A stretch of DNA of 64,000 bases, taken from positions 6,055,048-6,119,047 of the forward strand of contig OZ038433.1 in the NCBI GenBank assembly GCA_964036275.1. The letters are read 5' to 3'. Position numbers and translations under genes: made by a program. The notes beneath the pieces were generated by a model. It was not told the DNA's origin, made no database searches, and worked only from the letters and a program-made list of their open reading frames with translations. Source of the DNA: Litoditis marina (Eukaryota > Nematoda > Chromadorea > Rhabditida > Rhabditidae). Of the stretch, positions 12,850 to 25,422 are shown one piece after another; position 1 is the stretch's first letter; every line of letters starts with the position of its first letter.

Positions 12850-14420
12850 TGCTATGACGTCTTCTCATTTCGCTCCTCCCCCCATTTCAAAGTGTTCTTC
12901 GTTCGCCGCGCGCGGGATATCACGGGTCCAGCTACGTACGAGTCCTCACAGTATCTCCCTATTTACTGCCTTATACTCTCTTCTCTCTCTCTATTTTCTC
13001 TCTCCCCCGTTCAGATTGTACATACATTATATCAAGACTTCTATGCTTTGTTTGTTTGTTTATTTGTTATGTATCATCGGTTCGTTTCTTTCCCTCATTT
13101 TCTTTCATTGTATTTGTGTTGATTGTTGACAAGACGCAGAGAAAGAGAGACATATAATACATGTGTGTATGTCTATCTATCATCATATCCATTTGGCCAA
13201 CACATTTAGAAACCATGACACGACTGTGGTTGTATAGTCTGTAGTCGCAGACCAATGAGGAACCGAACAATGCGAGAAACACAGCAGAAAATTTGAACAA
13301 GAGGTAGTGAAGATGTGTTTCCGCGCTGTACGGCTCTCTCATGCTCTACGAGTATGGAACAGAGAGTATCCCTATGATTGTGTGTACATATACGTTGTTG
13401 TTTATGTTTACAACTGGGGCCCCCCGACTATGCTTCATGTTGTTATAGGTTGCTCCACGAGTTTGTAGTTTGGTCTGAGATACAAACTCGTGTGGTACAC
13501 ACGTTTATTAACACTTTGCCACCCGTCCGTTGTACATATATAGTGCGTAAACCCCTGTTGTTATTGTTGTTGTAGTCTATTGGATGTGTTGTAGTTTGAT
13601 GTCACATCATGTGTGTGTTGTCGTAGTTTGCTCCGGTCTATCCTCCGCTCACTAATCAGTTTCTACTGGGATTTGCTCATCCGCTCTACTAGTTACTGAT
13701 TTCTCTCCTTCTCTACAGTAGTTTATCGTGTGTTTGTGTTGTTTTGTATGCGCTGTTCCTCGACGTTCGTCAAGATCTATCCAGAATGGCACAGCTGAAT
13801 TCGGAGCTACCGTAATCCTGAATATTCGGCTAGAGCTTGAGCGAACGGCGAGGTCAGCGGAGGATTGTATTGATAGACATGTAATGTTTGCTTCTTCTTC
13901 TCTGTGGGTGAAAAGTTTGTGTACTCGTGTTGTTCTGTGTATTTATCCCTGAATTCTGAGTTACTCGTCTCTCCGAGTAATTCACTGACTGATCGACCGT
14001 TCTGTCGCTTTATCGTTGGGAGTAATTGGGCATTCATTTCCATTCGTTTGTTTTTGTTCACTATATCCGCTCTTTTCTCTGTCCCGGTACCGTTTTTGCT
14101 CATTCGAAGAGGCGCAAATGTTTATTTATGTATTCCTGTTGAGAAGCGTCAGATAAATAAATTTATTCTATTCAACCTGTTTCTTCTGGGAAATATAAGA
14201 ATGAGCTTCGCGAGAGTATAAATGCAGTTTTCAAACACATGCAGTCGTTGTACTGAAACATAATGGGAGGTAACATGCAGTAAGACCTAGATCAAACCAC
14301 ATTTACATAGCAGAATGGTTGAAGAGGTAGATTTTGCCCACGAACGTGCCTAGAGCAATTGTACACCCTTCTTGTTAGCCCATGCAGTTTTTAATCGTAG
14401 AACGAGTTCTTATGAACCAG

Positions 14421-14580
14421 TTAAGGGATTCGGACAATTTCGAGTTTGACGAAAAATCGAGTTTTCGAGTTTTGAAAAATTTCGAGTTTGCGAGTTTTGG
14501 GAAATTTCGATTTTTCGAGGTTCGACTCGACTGGAAATATTTTTTCGTATCGAGTCGAATTTCGACTTTAACAACCCTAA
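14421..14580. repeat. CGAG-array foldback element, short copy 2
   Basis: Units of TCGAGTTTTGAAAAATT type end in GACTTTAACAACCCTAA, the same terminus as copies 1 and 3. The left terminus is degraded. Confidence 0.75.
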
Positions 14581-15094
14581 ACCAGTTGCTTTACGCTTAG
14601 AGTGCGAAATTTTGCAAAATCTTTAACAACTTTTTTTTCACGAAAGCAACCTCAGTTGATTGTGCTAGAGCTGCGTGAAAATCGAGTCAGAGCTGGTTTT
14701 TCACCGCTAGCGCATGGTTTGATAGTATTTGTAGTTCTCTCACCTTGCTATTCAGTCGATATTCGACGATTGATCCGTGTGTGCGGATCCAACTACAACT
14801 CTCGTATCACCCCCCGCTGAGTTTACAATTGTTTCCAACGCTCTTTCCAAATGACAATGCTCTATTCGAAAAACACGGCCATTCATCGTGTCCTAATTGT
14901 CGTTTCCGGTGCAGCCTCAGATTGCCGCAGGGCCTTTTCTGGCCGAATGCCAACTTCGTATCTCGAGAAGAAAGACGTACCAATGACCTGAGCGTACTCT
15001 ACACCGTATTCATCGTATTCATTCGCATACCACAAGCAACGGTAACCCGATCCGTACCACTCCGTGCACTCGGGCACTAACTGTCGGACAGGTG

Positions 15095-15265
15095 ATTTCT
15101 ATATGAAACCGGTTGGTTGGTAATCCAATTCTCAGGTAGGTAACCTGAAACTATAATAAAACCCATGTCTGGTTATCGTTGAAACTTACGGTAAATACCA
15201 AAGTTTGCGTCAGATGGAAGAGTAACCGAATTGCGGTTTTTGGTTACTTCCAGATTACCCACTCA
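15095..15265. repeat. GGTTACC-family degenerate foldback
   Basis: GGTAACCTGAAACTATAATA on the left and GGTTTTTGGTTACTTCCAG on the right form imperfect inverted arms. Sequence resembles the better-preserved element at 53956-54521 and the one at 61383-61495. Confidence 0.5.
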
Positions 15266-15318
15266 GGACTGAAACTACAGCTCTTAGATCAAACCACATT
15301 ACATATAAACTATATGTA

Positions 15319-15758
15319 ACTACATCCTAGATTTTGTAATTTCCTGTATCCTGTCTATAAGATTCGGTCTTTTCAGAGCAGGCCCATATAGTCTTTTCCA
15401 TTCCTACTGAGACTCCTACAGTGGGATTTCAAAACTTCCAAGCCGTTTCGCTCACTTACTTTTGATCGGAGAAGTTGAGGATTTTCGTACCTCCTCCTCC
15501 TTCGCAGGTAGAGTAAAAAATATACGAGAGCATTTTTCATGAACTAGATTTTCATCTTCACAACAGCCTTCGGAAAGTTTGTAAGGTTACTGTAGGAGTC
15601 TCAGTAGGAGTGGTGTGAACTATACCATTGTGTGTGTAGTTTGATCCCGTCATATCTCACAACTAGAAAATTGTCAACAGATCAAACTACAACTCAGAAC
15701 CCATACTACAACTTACATATTAAACTACATACAAACAACATCCAACTACATCCTAGAT
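15319..15758 (+). promoter_or_regulatory. Putative trans-splice acceptor of the ion channel, with upstream copy
   Basis: AACTACATCCTAG directly abuts the start codon at 15757, as expected for an SL acceptor. An upstream copy, AACTACATCCTAGAT, sits at 15319 without an ATG. Whether transcripts use SL is inferred. Confidence 0.5.
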
Positions 15759-15952
15759 GATGTCACTCCTTTTGTTCGTTGTTCTGGCGACAGTGGCAGC
15801 GGAAGAATGTCTCAGCGATGGTCAGATTATTGCGAATCTACTCCGACCTTCTGCCTACAGCAAACACAGACTGCCCAGTGAGTTACAGTAACCTGATGCA
15901 CGTTGGAAAGATGGAGGGTATCTCATGGTCTCTCACTATTTCTCTCACTCTT

Positions 15953-16019
<67 letters not shown>

Positions 16020-19000
16020 ATTTCTGTCTTACTCTATGTTTCTCTCGTTTCTCTGTCTTTGGAAATAGAAGACCAATGGTAAGCGAATTTCAGATTCAAA
16101 TGCCACTTTCGTCCTTTTCAATGATTATCCCGCGCCAATAGTAAAAAAAACGAATATCCAGAGTATTGAAAAAATATGGAGATAGTCAGTTATAAGTACT
16201 ATAAATTACAAATTCGTCAGTTTTTAAAAACATTATAAGTACATTTGTTTGCTTTTGAAGACTGAAACAATATAGTGCATTTTGTAGTTTGCACTTATTG
16301 ACCACAATTCGACCTCACCAACGGCAGTGTACTTAATCAATGCGCAGGATCGCCCAATTTGGAAGATAGTAGACCATTCTCTCTTCCATTTTCTACTCAT
16401 TAGGTTTTTATATAGCCCTCGTGTTTTAGTGGGCAATTTAGCAATTTACCAAGATAGATAATCTTCAAACAATTTTGATTGGTATCTTCTGTATACTTCT
16501 TAAAATTAGTTATTATTTTTCTAATCTCTCTTTCTCCTTCTCTCTGCTTCCTCTCGCTCTTCCATTTGTCTCTTTATCTAAATTGTTTGTGCTATCGAAC
16601 TTTGTCTTGTACATGAGTATTGATTCATTCCCAGAAAACGGGCATGTTTGATGTGTAACATGCGTATGGATTATTTTCAGCAAAGACGTGTGTTGAATAT
16701 AGTGAGTGCCAAATTTATAAATTTCTGTTTCTCGCCGGAATCGAACCTGCGAGCAAAAGATTCGTAGCAGGGCGCTAACCACTGCGCTATTAGAGCACAT
16801 AACGGGCAAGCTTTGGAATCGAAGACATGTGTGCGTACACAGCGGAAAGTGAGATATACAGTACCCTCCCGCCTTTCCGTTGGCGACGACTATACGTATT
16901 GATTATTTTCCAGTTCCATTCTTTATTTATTTATTTATTTATTTTATTTATTCTACACAAAATGTGCAACGGGACAAATTGGAAAAGAGAGATCGATCGA
17001 TGACTATAGAAAAAGAAGAAATGCTCAAGGCTCCCACGCTGTGGTAGGGTGCATTCAGTGGGCGAGGCTGAGGGCGGGATTGAACGGAGGAGTTGCGGAC
17101 TTGGTGCGGAGGTACCCCTGGTAGCAATATGGCTGCTACCAGCTACACCCACAACCGTTGCGGAGCGGAGCGGAGAAGATCGGAAACAGAGGAGAAGAGA
17201 AAAAGAGAAGAGGAAAAAAATACATATTAAAAGATTCAGATAAAGGCACTGATATTCTTGGGGGGTAGAGGGGGGGGGGGGGGGGGGGGGGGGTTAAGGC
17301 TAGCAAAACATCTATAACATTCTTACAAACAGAACTCAAACTACCACATCTTCTTAAACTACAATATTTAAAACTATAACAATGCTCAACCGGTTAAAAA
17401 TTAAATTTACTAATATACACAATACACATCTACTTCTAATTATACAAAATTACTTTAAATCTTACAAATGTGGAAGGGAACAGGTTCGTTGGCCTAAACT
17501 AATTCAGTAATACACACGAACATTAAGAGAGTCCCAAGAGATAAGTTATGCTCGCCAACCTGGAAAACAAACATATACTAAAAATTATTCAAATACAGAG
17601 AAGATAGTTTCGCAATATGCCCAGTTTGATGACCGTAAATTTCGTTCCGTTTTGTTGATGAGAGAAAAAGAAAAAAAAACAGAAAACGTTGGAAGAGAAA
17701 ATGATAAATATCGCCGATTCCTTACCATTTCTTCCCTGACACCTCTGAACTCACTCGAACAATGTAGTATCAAACATACTTACCAACAAACATTACCTGT
17801 ATTAGCTGAAAAATTCGATTATCCACTAACTACGTTCCAACAAGACAGATCAAAACTTGATTGGAAGTTTTAGTACTTTCACAATATCGACTTTTGATAA
17901 CCGCTTTTTGAATGTGATGACAGTTTTCGCATGTAAAATTGAGGGATCAAATTGTGATAGCAGGTTTAACCACCGTGCTGTACGCAACGAAAACGAGTAA
18001 TATCGTAAATTTATCTTGGAATTTTCAACAAAAAAAGAATGACCTCCTCGCCTACCACTTATTGGACGATACCTGTAAAATGAAGAGAAACGTAATATAC
18101 TCATTCCTTTTATAATTTTGAAAGCCGTGACAAGATCGAAAACTGTTCTACGATAGGCAAGACTGTGTAACCCTAAACGCCTGCATCTCTCTTCATATGA
18201 AGGTAGATTTCTAGGATAATCTGTCGACGGATAACACCTGTAAAACAAAACTCTTGTAAAGAACTCTTGTACCTTTTCTATTTTCTTGGATTCGAGCATC
18301 AAGAAAGGACTCCATATTTGACATCCATATTCAATAATAGGCAAAACGTACGTTTGGAAACAGCGCACCAAAACTTCTACTTTATTTACAGTTACCGTGC
18401 GCAAAAGAAGTACCAATTGACACATGGCCTTTTTGTAACGCGTGTCAATGTTAGATCGACTTGTCAAGCTTTTGGATACGACGATTCCTAGATCTTTGTA
18501 CTCTGAAACGCAATCAAGAAGATTAGCACCAATGAAATAATTACAACAAGGATTGTTTTTACCCAAATGTACAACATTGCATTTTTCAACCGCTAAGGTG
18601 AGTTGCCAATTTTTGACCCATTTGTGAAAACTGTCGATGACTGACTGAAAGTGCACCCTTGCTTGAGAATTTCCCTTTTCAAATATGACAAACAGTTTGA
18701 TGTCGTCTGCAAAAGCCTTGATGTGTACATTTGAGTGAGTAGGAATATGTAAATGAACATCACATATGAAAATAGTGAACAAAATTGGGCCCAACACCGA
18801 ACCTTGTGGAACACCAGACTTTACAGAGCAAACATCAGAGTAAACGTCATTGATTCGAACATGAAAAGTTCTTTCAGTGAGAAAAGATTTGAACCAACTA
18901 AGAAGAGGGTCACGAATACCAATAGAGTACAGTTTCTCAATTAGTTTGGGTAGACTTACAGTGTCAAAAGCTTTAGCAAAATCGAAATATACAACATCAA

Positions 19001-22000
19001 CACACTTTTTGTTTGAAATGGCTTTAGTCCAGAGATCATGACATGAAATTAGATTACTTACAACTGAGCTGTTTTGGCGGAAACCGAATTGGTATTCAGG
19101 GATTATTTTGTTGGCATTCAAATAGGGAACAAGAATCGATTTTATGAGTCGTTCAAAGGTTTTAGATGCACCACACGACAGAAATATAGGTCTATATGAA
19201 GTCAAAAAATTACTCGGTTTGCCTTGTTTATATATAGGAACTACAAAACCCTTCTTGTACAGAGTAGGATAAACGCCCAATTTCAGTGAAATATTGTAAA
19301 TGAAAGATAGTGGAACGGATAAATTTTTGGCAGACTTTTTCAGTACAAGCTGGGGAATACCATCAGAGCAAAAAGTAGAAGAGGATTTAAGTTTTCTCAG
19401 CATTTTAGCTACAGTGTCAGGGTAAAAAATTATATCAACAGCATTTAGAGTAGTAGAAAGAGGTACCGGAAAACATGCAATATTATTGTCCTCGACAAAA
19501 ACAGAGCAGAAATAAGATGCAAATGAGCTGGCGATAGAGGAAATATCGGTCAGGGTAGTGCCATGCGAATCAAGCAATACTTTGGCACGGATTTGATTGG
19601 CCTAGAACGCGAACTGATGTACGAGTAGAGATCTTTACTGTTCTTGGAGCGAAAATGAGACATTTGTTGAGACCTTTCATATTTTTTCAACTTGTACTGG
19701 AGATCAGAACATGCCTTTTCATAAGATTTACGAGTACGCTCACTGAGATGAGCTTTGCAAAATAGAATATTACGGTGTTCGAACAAATGTCTCAAGTATT
19801 CAGGGTACTTATCAAATGAGGTTTTCTGAATTACAACTGGCACTGTGAAGGCAAAAAGAGAATGAATTACTGCATTGAACTTTGAAACAAGCTCATCGAT
19901 AGATGAACAATTTCGGAATAGCAAATCCCAATTGAAACAATTTACCAGTTCATCAAACAGTTTCGCGTTATATTTTGAAAAAAGAGGAAACGGTACCGAA
20001 GAAAGGGCAGAATTTTCGCTTATAATTTTGAACGAAATGGAAGAGTGATCAGATTGAAACAGATGAGGGCCGTATGAAACAGAATGTATAAAGTTGTCGT
20101 GACTATTTGATAAAACCCAATCAATATTGCGACCACTGCTCATTGTACTTTGTAGTGCGAACTGTTTCAATGCAAACATATCACAAAGGGAGCCCACCCG
20201 AGAACCCATTGGGGGATTGGTGAGTTCAGTGCCCCAATCAATATTAAAGTCACCACAAAGTACTACAGGATATTGGACAACTAATAGGTCAGAGATGAGA
20301 TCACAGATGCTTTCAACATCAGAAACAGGAGAATTTGGTGGTAGGTAGAGCAAAACGAAACGGGTCTTGGTATTCGCCATAACAATATCAAAACAGATAA
20401 GATCAAAATTGCCATTATAGTTGAGTGAAATACGGTCTATACTAAAAGTCGATTTAATGATTGCACAAACTCCTCCCCCGCGTTTATTACGGTCCTTGCG
20501 TATCATCGAAAAAGGCGACCCACCAACAAAAAGGGAATCAGGAATATTTTTGCTTAACCATGTTTCACAGATCAGGAGAATATCACATTTACTTACAGCT
20601 AAAAATGCACGGACTTCAGATTGAGATTTACAAATTGAACGAGAATTACAAAAAGTTAGAGATAGAGAAGAAGAGGGATGATTACTTTTACATAACTTAG
20701 GTCTAGCGGCCTCGGAGGTAGCTAGTTTTCCGGATCCATGCTGAAAACGGGAGGGGTGGATACTTGACTGTGATTGGTAGCGACAGCAGTTAGCCAGGGA
20801 AATTTAGCAGAATCAGCGGCGAGTTTGAAACCGAAAGAAACAGCGGTTTTACCCACTGGCGTTGCGTTTGAACCGGTCGGTTTTGCCTTCCGGTTCATGG
20901 GATTTGCTGCGCGGTATGCCGCAATTTGACTTTTGAGCATGATTTTATCAGCATAAATGACAAAGTCACTTGGCTGATTTGCAGCGATGGCAGCATCCCT
21001 TTTGGCTTTGCACTGTACAATCAGAGTCGAATAGGCATCTCTTTCCGCTTTACTCATAGATTTCCGAAATTTGTACTTTATAGTGTGATCAGTCCGACGG
21101 AGAGCATTTAGAGCAGACAGAGCATTTTGCATATGACCCGGGTACCTGAACCACATCTTGAGAAGACGAGACTCGTGATGATTTTAATCATTCGAGTTTT
21201 TCGGCTTTCCAAGACGAGCGCAACCCAACAGAGGAACTTCAACACCTGCATTGTCAAGAAGTTTGACACAAGCATCGAAATCATCTCTGTTGCGTTGGGA
21301 TGGTTTCTCGGCATTGCTCTCAGGAATGCCTACACTCACCAAAGTACATTCTCGGTCATAGCTGTCATGATCAATAATAGGTTGTTGGTTGGTTTTGTTT
21401 GATTGATCTTCCACCAATGACCGAATTGTACAATAACAAGTATACAACATCATTTGAGAGGAAATGACAATAGGATCATCCGAAACAGGGAGAGTAGACA
21501 GGTAATTCTCCAAAGCCGTGAGCATGAACTGCGGATTAGCAATTCTCTCTGGGGAGAACAAACCTGAGAATCCTCCCTTTTCCGGTGATTCGGATACCAA
21601 ACTACGCTTAGCTACTGGAGGACGAAATTCGTCAACCATGATGACAATTACACAACAAAAATGCCTTATCAAGAAAAATGAGAAATATTGAGAGAGTAAA
21701 TTGATTGAGAGCGGGCGCGCACACGACCTCTCAGTAGAGACCAGAGTGTGGAAATTCTTAACATACGTATTGATTACTTCCAGCCAAGACGGGTGTGTTG
21801 GTAAACGTGGAGTTCTGGATCCAGGAGATAACGTCCATTGACGAGATGACGAACGACTTTGAGATGGAGATGTACATCAATCAGTTGTGGCTGGATCCCA
21901 AGTTGAGCTTCGAACATTTGTGGGCCTGCAAGGCCAATCTCAGTCTCGATCAGGCAACACTGTCTCGGTTAGTTTTAGTTTTAGTTTTTCAAGTTTCTGT

Positions 22001-25000
22001 TCTCTTCAAGATTTATATAGTTCAAAGGTCGCTTGTTCTCGATCAAACTTCAACAAAGAGTACAAACTACAGCTCTGGGCCTGTTTTCATTATTCTTCAA
22101 CCTATATCTGTATGATATTTCCAGATTCTCGCCAATTAACTTATCATAGATATGGAATGCAGGGAAAATTGAAGTATCGCCCCCCACTTTAGTCGAGTCC
22201 CCCCGTAGCACTTCAACCCCCCACCCAAGCTGAAACCTGAAAATCTAGGAGAGGGGGGGGGGGACAAAATTCAACTTCGACATTTACTATTTACCCCCCA
22301 CCTGGGTCGGCGGGGGGTAGAACTTCAATGGTGGGGGGTCAAACTTCAACGAGTGGGGGGCTGAACTTCAATACCGGAAATGTTTACTTTTTACCCCCCA
22401 CCCTCAAACTTTTGTATTGCAGGTGATAAATTGAATTATCACCCCCCGGTGGGGGGGGTCAAACTACAATTCCCCAAACGCAATATAAATTCAAAAAGGT
22501 GGGGGGTAAAAAGTCAATGTTCCCGGAATGCATTTTCATCTTTCGAAGTTCTAAACACGTGAACACGTGACTGGCGTGTGATGTTCAGCATGTGCAGTAG
22601 ATGAAGTTTGAGTTCAATCGAAGAATTTCCATTGCTGATTAGAAAACTCTCTTCTTCTTTTTTCTAGAATCTGGAGTCCGAACAGCTGTTTCGTGAATTC
22701 TAAATCGGCCGAGATTCACGATTCGCCGTTTACGAACGTCTTCCTGACGCTATTTGCCAACGGAACAGTATGGGTCAACTATGTAGGTTGTAGTTTGAAC
22801 TCACCACATAATGATCGGATGGTTCTTCACGTTTTGCATATAGTATTATATTTACCACTAAAAACTACCATTTCTGTGGTCTAGCACATTCAGATAATGT
22901 TATAGCCGTCTGAGAAAATGAGCACGTCCTCACAAAAGTAGTATGATCTTTGAAGCAAACTCGAAGTGTTTCAACAAAAATGATTTTTCAGCGAGTGCGA
23001 GTGAAGGGACCATGCTCTATGAATTTGGTGGATTTTCCGATGGATACGCAGTCATGTCGACTCAATTATCAAAGGTGATTTTCGTCTTTCGAAATGAGTC
23101 GATAGTTATTTTGTTGGTCGTTAGTGATCATAAAACTCCCAAACGTTAATCGAAAACCGTAATAGTTATTTTGGTTTTTACGGATTCCGTCAGCTCGAAG
23201 TCTGATTGCGAATGTGTTTGTAATTGAGGCAGTTCACGCGATTCACACTCGAACACAGATCACCACGTTATGACAAAAACCAATTTAGAATTAGATTCCG
23301 AGTCAATGTGCGACTCTGTTCTTCTCGTCTTTTCTGGGCCACTAAATCTCTGTAGGTAATATGTGGAATTTCATTGTTTCCGAGCATACTAATTTTCTTT
23401 AAAACCATTTTCACATGTTTAGACTGGTTTTGATCCATTTCAGTTTTTCTTACAACAACGCGGAGGTGCGTATGAGATGGAACTCGCGACGCCATCCGGT
23501 GTTCACCCTCCAACCGGTTCGCGTTCCGGATTTCCGGTTGAAGGACATTACTCCGGCGGTTATTCAAAGGGTAAGGAATATAGTAAAATAATTTATAAAT
23601 GTATTTAGATGTGGGGTTCTGGTTTTCTCTGATTGGACAAATGTACTAGCCTTACTAGAAAATTACCAAAATGTTTCTTATCAACATTTATCACCGAAAT
23701 CACTAAAGTTACTACCTGTAACTGTTTGCGTTCTGGATTCCCGGTTGAAAGATAATACTCAACGGGTATGTACAACGGTGGTCTGCTATGATTGTAGTTT
23801 AAACTTTCCGTGTTTGTACTTTGAACATTTGATTTGTTTGTAGTTTGCAACAATTATTATATCTTTTTTCTATGTTCTTTTCACCATTCTCTTTTTGGCA
23901 ACCTTTCGCGTTTCAAACTTTCGTTCCGTTATTACACACTGTGTAATAAATATTTGATTTGGATTGAACTGGTATCCTTTGGACACTGTCTGAGGTTTAT
24001 GTTGTGTTTACAGTAGTGAATTTGCTCGTACTTTGGAGAGCTAATGTTTCGGAAGACTATCAAACTATTTACACGCCACAAGTGGCCAACATGTCTCGTT
24101 TCAGTCCGCCTCTGTTCCGAACACCCCCCCCCCCCCCCCTGACTTTAATACTCTCACTTATATAATTTTGTATGCACTCGTCATCAGTTAACATAGTTTT
24201 ATCTCTCTTATGACTGTTGAGTCATTCTCTGGATGTCGTTCAATTTATTCCTTTTACGTCTCTCTTTTCTATGTCTCTGGAAAGTACTTGTGATGTATTT
24301 GTTCCGTTGCACAAATATGGTGTATAAATCAATTCAATTCAATTTATGAATACACATTATCCTTGTTCCGATCTCTATCACATAAGATATATTCTCAGCA
24401 GTATCCAGCGGGCATGTGGGATGAGTTGGTGGTTACATTTGTATTCGAACGAAGATACACTTGGTACTTTCTACAGGCGTACCTACCCACCTATTTCACC
24501 ATTTTCATCAGGTTAGTTTGTGTTTTATCTCTGGTTACAAGTTTTAGGTCTGTCGCTGTTGAACTTTTTGCAACAAAAAATTGTGAATAACGTCGAGTAA
24601 CGGACTACAACTGAGATATACATCGAAAGTAAATTGAATATTCACGTAAAGTCAGCAATCTAATGAGAAATTGTGCACTTTGTCATTGCTCGTTTCTGAC
24701 AGGATAGTCACTCCGGCAACCAGAATAAGTCATTCAAAACTAAAAGTCATTGAAGTAAAAGTCATTTGAAAGTAAAAGTCATTAAGTACAAAAACAGTTG
24801 AGAATCAGAAATAAAGTTTGCAAAAATTTTCGTATTTTTCAAATCCTGACTAAAAGTGAATTAATGACTTTTACTTTTGAATGACTTTTACTTTAATGAC
24901 TTTTAATTTCGAATGACTTTTTCCAGGTACCAGTCACTCCCTCCTATGAATTTTTCTGTGTCTGTATAGTTTGATTCGGTTTCTTCCTGATCAAAGTTCA

Positions 25001-25375
25001 TAAATTATGACCTGTTCCGACATCAAACTACAACAAAACGTTGTCCATTCCCAATAACTCGTTGTTGCAGTTGGGTGGCGTTCTCCCTCGGTCCTCAGGC
25101 CATCACTCCCCGGACCATGATCGGAGTGAATGCACTGCTCTCCATGATATTCCATTTCGGATCGATAATGAGAAACCTACCGAGAGTATCCTACATCAAG
25201 GCTATAGGTGAGCAAAGTACATAGATCATTGCGTGAGCAAACTACAAAGTTCTTTGCACCCGTGATATGCACAATTTACACAGAGAAAACCGTAGGAAAG
25301 TAGTAAAGAGGTAGAGAGAGAGAGTTGCAGATAGATATAAAAAGAGGGAATAAGCGAGAGAACACTGAAAGAGAG

Positions 25376-25422
<47 letters not shown>

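Larger units (their letters stand above)
12850..15635. other. Intergenic region between FNIP and the ion channel
   Basis: No coding exon is recognised. It contains pyrimidine-rich stretches, several TGTAGTTTG motifs (13440-13640), a CGAG-array fragment (14421-14580), and a GGTTACC-family repeat (15095-15265). AATAAA at 14156 is a candidate FNIP polyadenylation signal, though it is 1.4 kb past the stop. Confidence 0.5.
16914..21762 (-). mobile_element. CR1/Jockey-like non-LTR retrotransposon (LINE), near full length, degraded
   Basis: Contains ORF1, APE-type endonuclease and reverse transcriptase on the minus strand, opposite to the host gene. The 3' end carries a tail of AAATA-type repeats (16920-16956). 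Flanking copies ATACGTATTGATTATTTTCC(AG) at 16892-16913 and ATACGTATTGATTACTTCC(AG) at 21763-21783 look like a target-site duplication of about 22 bp that includes the splice acceptor of channel exon 2. The 0.9 kb between the RT stop (17850) and the tail is presumed 3' UTR and holds a G tract. The 5' boundary is set only by the duplication. Confidence 0.85.
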
